A stretch of DNA of 64,000 nt from Mucor racemosus (Eukaryota; Mucoromycota; Mucoromycetes; Mucorales; Mucoraceae): contig JAPEHQ010000005.1 of the NCBI GenBank assembly GCA_027405735.1, forward strand, positions 2,790,001 through 2,854,000, in the 5' to 3' direction. Numbering within the stretch: the first letter of the stretch is position 1; every line of letters starts with the position of its first letter. Of this stretch, positions 35,916-48,000 are shown in pieces. Both the position numbers and the translations under genes were made by a program. Under the pieces are notes generated by a model. It did no database searches, was not told the origin of the DNA, and saw nothing but the letters and a program-made list of their open reading frames with translations.

Positions 35916-36807
35916 GAGTTATATGTAGATAGCGATTATTTCCAATACAATAAGATAAAGACTACAGGTGATTATATTACGGAAAACGTACGGCCTTTAT
36001 TATTAAGTTAAAAAAGGAAACCCAGAACCATCAGTTCCTGGATTATAAAAGTATTTATATAATTTCAATTCCATTTGGGTGCCACGTTCAATAGGGGATT
36101 GAAATGAGACACTACGGCCGAACTATGCTTCCCATGGGCATAATAATCTGCACAGATGGGCAGAATAAAAAAAGTGTAGATCAGGCAGCCCAGATAAGCA
36201 GAGTAATGAGATCAAGGTTTTTTAGTCAATTTACTAAAGTATATCAAGCATAATATAATTAATAACGAAAATAATTTGGATGATCGATTTAAAGCAGATG
36301 CCTGTTACTTTTATTCAACAGAATTGCCTTATTGACGAGATATATCAATTTGAAATTTGGGTTTTGAAGGAGTTCTGCCCATGTTCTTCTTTCGGGGACC
36401 AAATAGGAACAACGACAACAACCTGTTTGATAACACTAAAAGTATTTATGCCTTTGTAAATTTCTGACTGTAACACACAAAATCGTTTTTCTTCCCTACT
36501 CTTTTCTCTTTCCTCAGCTCTTTTATTTACGTTTAAAACTACAACAAAAAAACCAATATTTTTTTATAAACTGAAATCAAGATGCACGTACAAGTACATG
36601 TGTTTCCTATTGTTTATTTGGAAATAAATTATTAACGGTTAATGTTAAGGCGTGTTATGATATTTTTCTCGAACAAAAAAAGCATCCAAAGCTAGTTAGT
36701 GGTTCTGTTCCATCATCTACGTTATAATTAATGCTTTTTTGGTTTAAAGTCGATATCTACATGCAGAAAAATTGGCGATTATAAAAGTATGTATAAATAT
36801 TTTTTAC
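35916..36807. other. Intergenic with possible repeat remnant
   Basis: No gene seen. Around 36110-36200, CTACGGCCGAACTATGCTTC and several GGGCA/TGCCC-like motifs resemble, in reverse orientation, the GGGCACAAC-rich part of family Y, but the match is patchy. Confidence 0.4.
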
Positions 36808-39730
36808 AGTAATAAGCCTGCATCAAGTGGGTATCGCATTGTAAATTCTTGAAAAAGTTCTCCAGTATTATAAAATCTCTTATTTTTAAGGCTTACAAAG
36901 CTTATAAACGGAATATTAATTTCAAAAATTATTCTTGTCCAGATCATCAATTTTGACATTTTTTAATTTTTTTTTTTCTGATTTTGCAAATCTAGAATTA
37001 ATTATACTACCAATTATAAAAACAAAAAATATACACATGTACCGACTTTAGCGCTCTATTTGTCCAATAAAAAATAACAAACATTTTTATTGCAAAATAT
37101 TACATGAAAATTCTTCAACCAAAAAACTGCTTTTGGGCCAAAAGTACAAAGTTCCATTACTTAACATTTTATATTAAGCTTTTATAAAATGTGTATTAGC
37201 TATGCCTACAATTTTCTCTCACAATATAGTATATTTAAACGTCGATTTTGGTATCAAAATTTGATTTTTCTGTTTTTTGATGAAAATCATGAGTGTTGGT
37301 AAGGATAAAATGAGCCCCGAAAATGTCCGCTACAAAAACTGAATTTTCAGACCATACATGGTTAAATATAAGAAAAGTAAAAAGAAAAGCTTTTTCATTT
37401 AAAACTTAGATACCGTATACCATAGTATAAGAGGAGACTTGGCCGTTCAATCTTGCTATCCTCAATTACGGCGTCGCTCTACAGGCTCGCTTTTTCAGTT
37501 TTTTAATGAATGTACGATATGGCAAACGGTTTTTCTAATACAAAAATGCATGTTTCTATGATAACAGATATTGCCTCTTTTGCTTAGTTTATGGGTTGAT
37601 GCGCTGCAATGCTGCTTTTACATTGGCTGAAATGTGCAATGTAGCAGGGTTTCAATTGCGCTAAATAATGTAAAGCCTTGAAAATACTTTTCTATGTGTG
37701 TTGTTTCTCTCTTTTTGTTATCATATTCCATGGATATATTCACTGTTTGATAAGGCATATCAGACTATCAAGCTGGTATTGGTCTTTTCTTTTATCTATC
37801 TAAATACGCATTCTAACATAAGGGACTGATGTTTGTAATATTTATAGCAGTCGTTATATTAGAGACTGCTATTTTCATTTATTAACTGCATTCTAAGATC
37901 AAATATCATTATTTACTACTGTATTGTTGGACGTATTTCGTAATTACCAGATCAAATCGAAGGCAATGATATTTATATTTATTCAATGAAAAGCTAGAAC
38001 TGGCTAAAAACTCACGAAATATTCCAGAAAAGTGATGCAATTTTAAATGGTATAGAATCACAAAAAAACAATGATCTAATGTCTTACCTAATAACTATAG
38101 TCTTAATTGTGGCTATACTTGAAAACAAATCTTTTTACAGCTGACAATCATAAACTAAAATAGTAAGTTTAAAGGAGGCTAATTTGTTTAAATTTTATAA
38201 GTGATAAAGTAGCATTTATAATCTTAGATTTGTCTTGCGGTATAAACTTAAGCAGTAAGTGTTATTTAAGTTTATGCCCGAGCAAAAACCATTGTTGCTG
38301 CAAATATTACAGCTACTGTTTTCCCGAAACTAATATGAATTAGACAAGAGTAAAAGTTGGGTTTTATTCAATGTAGAGGATGAGATTATATAAGAAATTA
38401 TCAAGCGATACAATAGCTATTAATGGTGTAACAATAACAATACTCTGATAATACGACTACTGTAGCCCTATATCTACATTCTGATATAGCAGCTACAAAC
38501 ATATTTACAAATGATGATAATCGTAAGTATATTCGCTGTTGAATGTATTGCTCTACTACATCAACAACTTATTGAATTGTATTATTGTCTATAACCTATA
38601 TTAATAAATGCAAATGTAATTGAAAAACGCATTCCAATAAAAAATGCAATCGAATTTTGAGAACGGCACAATGCTCATATACAAACCAATTTGCTCCCAT
38701 AAGATCAGCTCATTATGCTCATGGTCAGATTCTATTATTATGCACAAATAGGGATAATGATATGCTTATGGGCAATTCTACTATTATGCACACGTGGGAT
38801 TAATGTCATGCACATGGGCAGAATCAATAATTCTGTACATACAGGCTTAGTGTCGTGCTCGTTTGCAGTTTCTTTTGTTGTGCCCATGTGCATCTTGTTA
38901 TCGTTTTAGCCATATGCATATTCAGTGGGCACAACAGCTCAGACTATAGTGTGCAGCCCACCTGGGCACAACGAAATTATCCGGTGGTGCAGCACAGGTC
39001 GGCCGTATTGTTTGTTCTTTTTTTTTTTTTTGGTAATGTTACAAATCATCGTTTAATATGACTGAATATTAATGAATCAGAGAAAATACAACTAGTAAAA
39101 AACTGATACCCAATGTACATCGACGTCAAGCTTGATACAAGATGCATTCATTGCGTAGTGAAAATTGCAACATTTTGATGATGGATAAAAATTACAGAGC
39201 CAAAATGTTGTATTTGCCCCAGGATTTTTAAAAGGGTTTGAAAGCATACTTCATAAAACTTACTTAGATGTTAAATACTCACCATATGCTATTAGTATCA
39301 TCTTGTTTTTTATTTAATTGCTGTATTATTAAAAAGCAAGCTTTTCATAGCTTATAACAATGACAATGGGATGTTCCTGATTTTAGATTGAAATTTATCA
39401 TAAGGAGGGCTGATGATACGTTTTTTTTTTATACTACTGTAGATGAAACCAGTCAATTTAATTTATGGAATTTGAATGCAAATACTAAGAAACCATTTGT
39501 AAGTACTTAAGTTGGTTCTAGTAAAGCACTGAATAAATTGGCTTGCGGCAAAGAGGGTGAAAAGGCGGCAATAGGTTCCAGTGATGGTCATGTTTATGTT
39601 TGTGTTTATGATATTGGAGGGATAAGACTAAAACACAATGTAAATCACCCCTAGCGCTTTAATTATTACGTAACGCTATATTAACATCACATAAACTACC
39701 ACGCAATATTAACATGTATAAAGGTTTACA
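36808..39730 (+). repeat. Family Y repeat, locus B unit 1
   Basis: A 2.92-kb unit followed head-to-tail by unit 2. The TCCAGTATTATAAAATCTCT block occurs at 36861 and 39783, a 2,922-bp offset, and the first ~650 bp of the two units are almost identical by eye. It has the same block order as locus A, including the GGGCACAAC-rich segment (about 38870-39005) and the dynein fragment (39388-39628). Confidence 0.85.
39388..39628 (+). pseudogene. Dynein intermediate chain fragment in family Y (locus B unit 1)
   Basis: The counterpart of 10220-10460. It keeps QFNLWNLNANT with the Trp codon that is a stop in locus A, then KKPFVST, a stop, and a degraded GSSDGHVYVCVYDIGG. A T9 run near 39421 probably disturbs the upstream frame. 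Its presence in both loci shows that the capture preceded amplification of the repeat. Confidence 0.75.
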
Positions 39731-40843
39731 GAAATAAGCTTGAATCAAGTGGGTATAGCATTGTAAATTCTTGAAAAAGTTCTCCAGTATTATAAAATCT
39801 CTTATTTTTAAGGCTTACAAAGCTTATAAACGGAATATTAATTTCAAAAATTATTCTTGTCCAGATCATCAATTTTGACATTTTTTAATTTTTTTTTTCT
39901 GATTTTGCAAATCTAGAATTAATTATACTACCAATTATAAAAACAAAAAATATACACATGTACCGACTTTAGCGCTCTATTTGTCCAATAAAAAATAACA
40001 AACATTTTTATTGCAAAATATTACATGAAAATTCTTCAACCAAAAAACTGCTTTTGGGCCAAAAGTACAAAGTTCCATTACTTAACATTTTATATTAAGC
40101 TTTTATAAAATGTGTATTAGCTATGCCTACAATTTTCTCTCACAATATAGTATATTTAAACGTCGATTTTGGTATCAAAATTTGATTTTTCTGTTTTTTG
40201 ATGAAAATCATGAGTGTTGGTAAGGATAAAATGAGCCCCGAAAATGTCCGCTACAAAAACTGAATTTCCAGACCGTACATGGTTAAATACAAGAAAAGTA
40301 AAAAGAAAAGCTTTTTCATTTAAAACGTAGATACTGTATACCATAGTATAAGAGACTTGGACGTTCAATCTTGCTATCCACAATTACGGCGTCGCTCTAC
40401 GGGCTCACTTTTTCAGATTTTTAATGAATGTACGATATGGCAGACGGTTTTTCTAATACAAAAATGCATGTTTCTATGATAACAGCAGATATTGCGTATT
40501 TTGTTTAATTTATGGTTCATGCGTTATAATACTGCTTCTACGTTGACTGAAATGTGCAATTTAGCAGGGTTTTAATTGCGTTAAATAATGTAAAGCCTTG
40601 AAAATCCTTTTCTACTTGTGTGATTTCTCTCTTTTTGGCCTTATACAGTATTATTCCAAGGATATATTCATTGTTTAATAAGGCATATCAGACTATCAAG
40701 CTGGTATTCTTTTCTTGTATCTGAATACGCATTCTAACATGAAGAACTAATGTTTTTAATATAGGTAGCAGTCGTTACATTAGAGTCTGGTATTTTCATT
40801 TAACTGCATTTTAGGATCAAATATCGTTATTTACTACTGTATT

Positions 40844-41275
40844 TGTGGAACAGGTAGAGATATTCACGGAAAAAAAGTATAAAAAAACAATAGGAATTCG
40901 ACTAGATAACGTTAGGCTTTTATTATCAAGTAGAACTTAATTGACTCTTCTTTGAAAGGAAGATGTCCTTCTATTTATACACAATTTCTAATCTATATTA
41001 TAAATCAATGAGAACAAATAGGAACATGCCATTTCCATAATCTACCCGATATCTTTAGGTCCTAATTTTATCATGAATGAAATCAGGCCATATTGAATAA
41101 TGGTGTATTTATGATTCAGGTCAATAATTATAATTTGCTAGGATCCACATCTCGGTTATAAGTTTACTTGCTGTATCAATCAGACATGTCAAATCAAAGT
41201 GATTCCTGATTTATCCCAGCGGTAATTCAAGTTAGACACCAGATGAAATGGAGATCTAAATGGATGTAATCCACA
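40844..41275 (-). repeat. Solo LTR, family beta, inverted, with 5-bp target duplication
   Basis: A 432-bp insertion with TGTGGAAC...ATCCACA ends, flanked by GTATT on both sides (40839-40843 and 41276-41280). Unit 1 (about 37919) and locus A (about 8860) read TACTACTGTATTGTTGGA without interruption, giving the empty site. It is the reverse complement of the family at 7926-8387 (shared ATTCACGGAAAAAAAGTAT end), diverged in the middle. Confidence 0.88.
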
Positions 41276-42072
41276 GTATTGTTGGACGTATTTCGTGATT
41301 ACCAGAGCAAATCAAAGGCAATGATATTTATATCTACTCAATAAAAAGTTTAAACTTGCTACAAACCCACGAAATGTTCCAGAAAAGTGATAAAATTTCA
41401 AATGATATAGAAACAAATAATAAAAAAGAATGATCTAATGTTTTGTCTAATAACCATAGTTTCGATGTTTCGATCGTAGCTATTATATACTTGAAAACAA
41501 ATCTTTTTACAGTTGACAATCGTAAACTAAAATAGTAAGTTTAAAGGAGGCTGATTTGTTTAGATTTTAGGCGTCATAAAGTAACATCTGTAATTTTAGA
41601 TTTGGCTTTCATATAAATTTAAGCAGTTAGTGTTATTTAAGTTTATGCTCGAGCAAAAACCATTGTTGCTGTAAATATTATAGCTATAAACATATTTACA
41701 AATGATGATAGTTGTAAATATATTGGCTCTTGTATGTATTGCTCTACATCAACAACGTATTGAATTGTATTATTGTCTATAATCTGTATTATTAATAAAA
41801 GCAAATGTAATTGAAAAACGCATTCCAATAAAAAATGCAATGAAATTTTGAGAACGGCACAATGCTCATATACAAACCAATTTGCTCCCATAAGATCAGC
41901 TCATTATGCTCATGGTCAGATTCTATTATTATGCACAAATAGGGATAATGATATGCTTATGGGCAATTCTACTATTATGCACACATGGGATTAATGTCAT
42001 GCACATGGACAGAATCTATAATTCTGCACATACAGCCTTAGCGTTGTGCTCGTTTGCAGTTTTTTTTGTTGT

Positions 42073-42077
42073 GTCCA
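42073..42077 (+). other. Target-site duplication, left, of the chromovirus
   Basis: GTCCA immediately before the 5' LTR, matched by GTCCA at 48548-48552 after the 3' LTR. The undisturbed unit 1 has GCCCA here. Confidence 0.9.
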
Positions 42078-42624
42078 TGTTTAGGACATAGACTATACTG
42101 GGTACATGTATTACTAGTAGAAGTGCTCAAAGGATTATGTAGACATTATTCTTAGCATAGAAGGATGAGTATGAGGTGATAATGATGTATGCCAATTTTA
42201 TTTCATTTAGTTATGTTACATTTAGTCTATGATGAAATGGTGTAGCCTGAGATCCTGAAGTGAGCCAATCATGAACTCGTTCCTGGAAATGGAATTCAAC
42301 TATTCCATTTGTATCAACATTCACAATCTAAAGTAAATCAAGCATGAAGATCCTATATACTTAACTTGGTCGTATCCTACTAAACTTGCTATGGCCAACC
42401 TATTATATCATCATGTTGTAATCAACTAGTTCTTCAAGAAGATGAAATCATACTTTCATACACTCTGTATTGTAGACTCTATATCCACGCTTCCAAAACA
42501 TATAAATACCCTGAATCCTGATGTCGTTCGAGATGGATTCGTTATCTTTTTACCTACAATATACTCAATAAATATATCTAGTTTTAACTTTATTTTCTAG
42601 TTATTCATTGTGTATATTTAAACA
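42078..42624 (+). repeat. 5' LTR of the chromovirus
   Basis: Begins TGTTTAGGACAT and ends TATATTTAAACA. A TATAAATA box at 42501-42508 should start transcription about 25-30 bp further on. An AATAAATATA signal at about 42569 may serve 3'-end formation in the downstream LTR. Same length as the 3' LTR. Confidence 0.93.
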
Positions 42625-42681
42625 TTTTTTAAAGTTAATTACTACTTATTATATATTTACAAATCAAAAATTTACTTACTG

Positions 42682-45600
42682 ATGTCCTCATCCGCCTCAC
42701 CTCAAGATTTTAATGCTTCCTTGTTTCCTGAAGGATTGGAGGATTTCGAAATGGATCCCATGGTTGTCCCTGCTGGTGATGCAGTTCCTGGTGTTGAGGT
42801 TCCTGCTGGTCCACAATTGAATGAAGTTGGTTCTGGTGGCAGTATTTCTGGTTCCATGGTGCTCTCGCCTATACAAGAAGGTAGTGTGGCTTCTGGTGTT
42901 GTTACGAGTAACTCTGTAGTGGATGAATTGGAGAATGATGAGAGAGCTTTGGTGGAAAAAGCTATTAAAACCATGAGAGAAGAGAATTTGGTTTTCATGA
43001 AGCAAGTGGCAAATGCTTCATCGGCAAATGAGAGACTCGATGCGTTATCTAAAATAGTCAAGAATAAGAAGGCTATTGTAGATTTGATGAGCTACAAAGC
43101 GGAAGTGATGAGAGAAACAGATCATGTAGTATCCAACAAGAGAGCCAAAGGAGAAAGTCTCGCTCTGAATCGCAGAGACTTACCCAAGTTCCAGTTGTCC
43201 TCGTCTGCGGTGAAGGCATTTCCAAATGAAGAGGTATTCGAGAGTGTAGATCATTACTTACGAACATTTGAGAGCATATTGAACTCGTCTTCGTTGGATT
43301 TGGAGTCCCAGTGGGCTAAACTGTTGCCGTTGTGTATGCCAAATGGAGAACGAGCATGGGTCGACAAGACTCTTTTAAAATGCGTATCTTGGTCAGAAGC
43401 GAAGGCAGTTTTTTCAAGACGTTTTGGGTCGGCGGTGATTACTCGTCGTAATACGGATTTAGTCTTTACAATGACAATGAAGGTTTCTGAGTCGATAATG
43501 GATTATTCCTGTAGATTCCAGCAAGCAGTATACAATGCAGGTCTACAGCTGGATGATCCTCGTGTGGCCGATCGGTTCATGGCATCTCTTATTTTGCCGG
43601 TTCAAACTGCGGTTCGAATTACTTTAGTAAGAGAACAAGGAGGTGAAGCCTGGACTGTCGATCGTATTACTCAAGTAGCAAGAGATGTGTTGGGTGATGA
43701 TAATCGCTTCTATGCGCATGCAACTTCGTTGTTGCCTGGTGCGGCTCCGGTTTCTAATGAAAGAGTCAATGAGTTTCAAGGGCCCTCTGGCAAGTTTTCG
43801 GCTTGGAAAAGAGGTGGATCTAAGCGTGGTGGTGCTGGTGCTGATGCTGGTACTAACGGAGTGAGCAAGAGATTCCATTGTGAGCAGCATGGAAACAATG
43901 ACACACATGCTACCAAGGATTGCGCTTTCTTGCGGTTTAAGAAAGCAAGAGCTGAAGGAAAATGCGTAAAATGTGGAGAGAAGTTCTTTCGAGGCCATGA
44001 TTGTGGTAAGAAGCCCCCTGGTGTCGGTCCCTCTGGGACTGCTTTATCTCACGAGGTTTTTGCTACGAGTGTTGCGTCTTCTTCTTCTTCTGCCAAGAAA
44101 GATGAAGAAAAGGAAAAGAATGATGAGGAAGACGATCTCATGGAGGAACTTAGTTTCCAATGTAAGTCAGCATCAACTAATGAGAAGAAAATTGAGACTA
44201 ATTTCTTTACGTTGTTGACCCCTTTATTGATTTGTAGAGATGAAAGCGTGTGTAAGGCCATTGGCAAGGTCGATACTGGTTCTCAAATCAGTTGTATAAG
44301 TTTAAATTTTTTAATAAACAATTTGAAAATTAAAAATGTGAAGAAAGTTGATGGTTATCTTAAGTTTTTGTCTAAGTCAGTGAGAAGAATTGCAGTTACA
44401 TTTCCTTTGAAATTCAAGTATGCGAATGGAATCGTATTTGAACATTCTTTAGAAGTCGTAAAATTTGAGAAAGATTTAGATTTTGACATATTACTAGGAA
44501 TTGATGTGTTACCAAAAATGAACATTGGGTTAACAGGTGTAGCTTTTCGAATTGATAGTGAGCATCAACATTCGGATGCGACGGAACATGATGAGAAAAT
44601 GTTTGAGAACATTAATTTAGATTTTGAAGGTAAAGACTTAGAAGCAGATAATGCACCTGCAGGTACAGTTGAGGAGCGTGAGAAATTTTCATTGTATATT
44701 AAGGAATCTTTGAGAAAAAATGATTTGATTCCTATTGAATCACATTGCCCATTGCCGGAATCGATTATTAGATTACCAACTAAAGAAGGAGCTACAGCTC
44801 ATCGTCGTCCGTATCCTATTGCAGAATCATTGAAACCCGTAGTAGAGAAGCAGATTAATGAGTGGTTGCGAACAGAAACGATTGGGCGTTCGAGAATTAA
44901 TTCATCGTTTAATAGTCCTTTATTAGTAGTACCAAAGCGAGACAAATCGGGAAATATTGTAGATCATCGTGTTTGTTTGGATGTACGGTTGCTTAATAGC
45001 ATCCTACCTCCACCATATAATTTCCCTATACCTTTAGTGAAAGATATATTTGAGAATCTTCGAGGCATGTCCTTTTTTGGGACTGCGGATCTAAAAAACG
45101 CGTACCATAGATTTTCCATTGAAAAATCGAGTCAAATCAAGTGTTCATTTTCCTTTAATGGTCAAGGATTTTACTTCAAGAAGGGATGTTTCGGATTAAA
45201 TCTACTTCCAAGCCAGTTCCAGTTTACACTTTCGACTTTGTTATCGGGTTTACAACAAGTCAAAGACAAAGAGACTGGACAAGTAGTTTCCACAACTCAA
45301 AATTTTTTAGATGATATAATTATTGCGGGAATTGACTTCGAGCATTATAAAGTAGCAGTAAAGACAGTGATCGATAGACTCACAGAGGCAAAGTTAATAC
45401 TCCAACCGAGTAAATGTCATTTCATGCAGAAAAAAGTGCGTTTATTAGGTTTTGTGGTTGATGATAAAGGTATTAGAGTGGACAAATCGAAATGTACCAA
45501 TGTCGCCAATTGGCCTAGACCAGTATCGAAAAAGCAAATTCAACAATTTATGGGGTTGGTAAATTATTTGCGTTCGCACATTCCGATGATTTATAGAGTA

Positions 45601-47718
45601 GCGGCTCCAATTACAGATTTGATTAAGGACAATAAAGACGTTGTGAAGAATTGGACATCGGCTCATACGGAATGCTTTGAGGCAATTAAGAAAATTTTAC
45701 AAGCAGATTTGTTGTTGAATTATCCAGATTTTGAGAAGGATTTTATTATTGCATGTGATGCAAGTTTATATGGGGCTGCAGCAGTAATTTATCAAGAAGA
45801 TGATAAAGGTCGTCATAAGTATGTAGGATTTATTTCGAGTACATTAAGTCCAGCACAACGCCGTTGGTCCACTACAAAAAGAGAGCTTTATGCGATTGTA
45901 TTAGCATTAAAGAAATTCCGGTCGTACATTTATGGTCGTCCCTTCAGAGTGTTAACGGATCACCGAGCTTTAGTTTATTTGCATTCTCAGAAAGTTGTGA
46001 ATCCTATGATGGCAGGATGGATTGAAACATTACTTGATTATAATTTTGAAGTGATTCATCTTCCTGGAGCGATGAATATATTTCCTGATTTATTGAGTCG
46101 GTTGTATCCACCAATCGAGACCAATAGTAACCAATTGTTGTTAGAAGAAAGTGAGGCACAGAGTAATATGCGATCAAAGAAAAACTTCAAGCAGCGTAAA
46201 TCAGGAAAAGTGGTGAAGAAGACTAAGTATAGTAATGACAGAGCCTTAAACATCTTCGCGACCCAATTAGTAGAAAATAAGAAAGAGAATTTAGATTATT
46301 TAACACCACCTGATGAAGATAGAGATGGGATTTTACAAGAAATTCATCAGTTTGGGCATTTTGGAGCGCAAGCTATTGTTCGAGAATTACATTCGCAAGG
46401 ACTTCATTGGACGAATGTGTATGAGGATGCTAGAAGACTAGTGAGTAGCTGCATTGAGTGTCAAAAACACAATATTAGTAAACGTGGATGGCATCCCTTA
46501 AAAAATGTGGTAGCGATTCAGCCAATGTCGCAAGTATCAATTGATTTAGCTGGCCCTTTGACACCGACATTTGAGGGGTATGTGTATATTCTGGTTATTA
46601 CAGACATTTGTACCAAATATATCATTGTACGTCCCTTAAAAACAAAGGAATCAACGAGTATTGCTCGAGAGTTAATTAAAGTGTTCGGAGATTACTCTTT
46701 TCCTCTTGTCATCCAATCAGATCACGGTACGGAGTTTGAAAATGCCGTTTTGCAAGCGATTTCAGCAAATTTGGGTATTCAGCGCAATTATTCGACCCCA
46801 TATGCCCCAAGATCAAATGGATCTGCGGAATCAAGCGTAAAGATAGTGTTGAATGCATTACGAAAGATGAGCAAATCAAATGCGAGAGAATGGAGTGATT
46901 ATTTACCATTGGTGCAATTATCAATTAATCGATATATCAAGAGCAAATCGTTAACATCTCCGTTTTCGTTGATGTTTGCACGACGTGTTACCTTACCGGA
47001 TGATTATGCGAACAAAGATAAATATGCAATTCCGAAAGACATAATGTCAATCGAGGAACTTGAGGAGCGTATTGAATACATGCACAATATGGTGTTTCCT
47101 GCAATTAATGAGAGAGAAAAGAAAATCAATGAACTGATGCGTAAACGGTTTGATGATAATCATATGTTAGTAGATATTCCGGTCGGCTCCCATGTTATGG
47201 TCAAAGTGCGTCAAAGGCCAAGTAAATTGAGTCCGATTTATGATGGACCTTATACTGTGATTCGTCGAAATCAAGGAGGTTCTTATGAACTCAAGGATGA
47301 AATGAATGAAATTTTGCATCGCAATTATGTACCGTCCGAGTTGAAAGTTGTAAATGTGGACGAGAAATCTATCGAGGATGAATACTTTGAAATTGAAGCG
47401 ATTCGCGATCATCGTGGAAAAGCCGCGAATAGAGAATACTTGATTAAGTGGAAGGGTTACGGTGAAAGAATGTGTTCTTGGATTACAGCGGATGATGTAT
47501 CTGATCCACATATATTACAGAAGTATTGGAAAAAACATGTACAGCTTCAAAAACAAGAAGAGGACCGCATATTTCATCAAGCATCGCCTGTGCCTGAGAC
47601 CAATAAGCGTAAACAAAGTAGCTCAACAACGGCATTGCGGAATAATTCTCAGTTGTCTAAAAAACAAAGGACAACCCGAAGTTCAAGTGCGTCGTCAACT
47701 GGCCAGTCTGGCGTGTAG
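42682..47718 (+). CDS. Gag-Pol polyprotein of a chromovirus
   Basis: A single 1,678-residue frame without stops or frameshifts. A Gag retrotransposon domain spans about residues 160-340. A Cys/His region at about 397-441 (CEQH...CAFL, then CVKCGEKFFRGHDC) replaces the canonical CCHC knuckle. The protease active site is VDTGSQ (Asp531). Reverse transcriptase runs from about 711, with FGTADLKNAYH and the catalytic FLDD at 875-878. RNase H has ACDASLYG (about 1023), KRELYAI and LTDHRAL. Integrase has the HHCC zinc site (HQFGHFG ... CIECQKH, about 1221) and the catalytic triad: Asp in SIDLAGPL (about 1288), Asp in QSDHG (about 1345), and Glu in GSAESS 36 residues later (D-35-E). A C-terminal chromodomain at about 1567-1619 (YLIKWKGYGERMCSW) is expected to target integration to marked chromatin. 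Gag and Pol are fused with no recoding site. Confidence 0.96.
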   Translation: MSSSASPQDFNASLFPEGLEDFEMDPMVVPAGDAVPGVEVPAGPQLNEVGSGGSISGSMVLSPIQEGSVASGVVTSNSVVDELENDERALVEKAIKTMREENLVFMKQVANASSANERLDALSKIVKNKKAIVDLMSYKAEVMRETDHVVSNKRAKGESLALNRRDLPKFQLSSSAVKAFPNEEVFESVDHYLRTFESILNSSSLDLESQWAKLLPLCMPNGERAWVDKTLLKCVSWSEAKAVFSRRFGSAVITRRNTDLVFTMTMKVSESIMDYSCRFQQAVYNAGLQLDDPRVADRFMASLILPVQTAVRITLVREQGGEAWTVDRITQVARDVLGDDNRFYAHATSLLPGAAPVSNERVNEFQGPSGKFSAWKRGGSKRGGAGADAGTNGVSKRFHCEQHGNNDTHATKDCAFLRFKKARAEGKCVKCGEKFFRGHDCGKKPPGVGPSGTALSHEVFATSVASSSSSAKKDEEKEKNDEEDDLMEELSFQCKSASTNEKKIETNFFTLLTPLLICRDESVCKAIGKVDTGSQISCISLNFLINNLKIKNVKKVDGYLKFLSKSVRRIAVTFPLKFKYANGIVFEHSLEVVKFEKDLDFDILLGIDVLPKMNIGLTGVAFRIDSEHQHSDATEHDEKMFENINLDFEGKDLEADNAPAGTVEEREKFSLYIKESLRKNDLIPIESHCPLPESIIRLPTKEGATAHRRPYPIAESLKPVVEKQINEWLRTETIGRSRINSSFNSPLLVVPKRDKSGNIVDHRVCLDVRLLNSILPPPYNFPIPLVKDIFENLRGMSFFGTADLKNAYHRFSIEKSSQIKCSFSFNGQGFYFKKGCFGLNLLPSQFQFTLSTLLSGLQQVKDKETGQVVSTTQNFLDDIIIAGIDFEHYKVAVKTVIDRLTEAKLILQPSKCHFMQKKVRLLGFVVDDKGIRVDKSKCTNVANWPRPVSKKQIQQFMGLVNYLRSHIPMIYRVAAPITDLIKDNKDVVKNWTSAHTECFEAIKKILQADLLLNYPDFEKDFIIACDASLYGAAAVIYQEDDKGRHKYVGFISSTLSPAQRRWSTTKRELYAIVLALKKFRSYIYGRPFRVLTDHRALVYLHSQKVVNPMMAGWIETLLDYNFEVIHLPGAMNIFPDLLSRLYPPIETNSNQLLLEESEAQSNMRSKKNFKQRKSGKVVKKTKYSNDRALNIFATQLVENKKENLDYLTPPDEDRDGILQEIHQFGHFGAQAIVRELHSQGLHWTNVYEDARRLVSSCIECQKHNISKRGWHPLKNVVAIQPMSQVSIDLAGPLTPTFEGYVYILVITDICTKYIIVRPLKTKESTSIARELIKVFGDYSFPLVIQSDHGTEFENAVLQAISANLGIQRNYSTPYAPRSNGSAESSVKIVLNALRKMSKSNAREWSDYLPLVQLSINRYIKSKSLTSPFSLMFARRVTLPDDYANKDKYAIPKDIMSIEELEERIEYMHNMVFPAINEREKKINELMRKRFDDNHMLVDIPVGSHVMVKVRQRPSKLSPIYDGPYTVIRRNQGGSYELKDEMNEILHRNYVPSELKVVNVDEKSIEDEYFEIEAIRDHRGKAANREYLIKWKGYGERMCSWITADDVSDPHILQKYWKKHVQLQKQEEDRIFHQASPVPETNKRKQSSSTTALRNNSQLSKKQRTTRSSSASSTGQSGV

Positions 47719-48000
47719 AGTATGTCGGGTTCCTACAAATGTATATAGTGTATAGAAGATATTCGGTGTATGTGGGTGTTGTATATAATTTGCTGGTGGC
47801 CAAGGCTCTGCCTTTTTCCTTGAGATGCTTTTGTCCCACAGGGTTTTGCATTTTCACGGTTTTTTACTGGCGAGTAGGATCTCCAGAGATTATATGGTCA
47901 ACTTATTATCTTTGCAGAATTTTCAGGGTCATTCCAATTATTGTTTGAGTTATTTATCGAATCACCACCACAAAGTGTTGTCGATTCTGGTGGGGACGAA
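47719..48000 (+). other. Retrotransposon 3' untranslated segment with polypurine tract
   Basis: 282 bp between the Gag-Pol stop and the 3' LTR. The last 12 bases, GGTGGGGACGAA (47989-48000), are purine-rich and abut the LTR TG, as required for the plus-strand primer. No envelope-like frame is present. Confidence 0.75.

Larger units (their letters stand above)
39731..42077 (+). repeat. Family Y repeat, locus B unit 2 (left part)
   Basis: The second tandem unit, starting at ACAGAAATAAGCTTG. It is interrupted first by an inverted beta solo LTR (40844-41275) and then by the chromovirus at 42078. It resumes at 48553 with ATGTGCATCTTGTTATCG, exactly the sequence expected from unit 1 (about 38886). 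Confidence 0.85.

Noticed and set aside
42697..47511. Several minus-strand frames of 60-124 residues within the retrotransposon
   Set aside because: They are shadows of the long Gag-Pol frame with no independent support.
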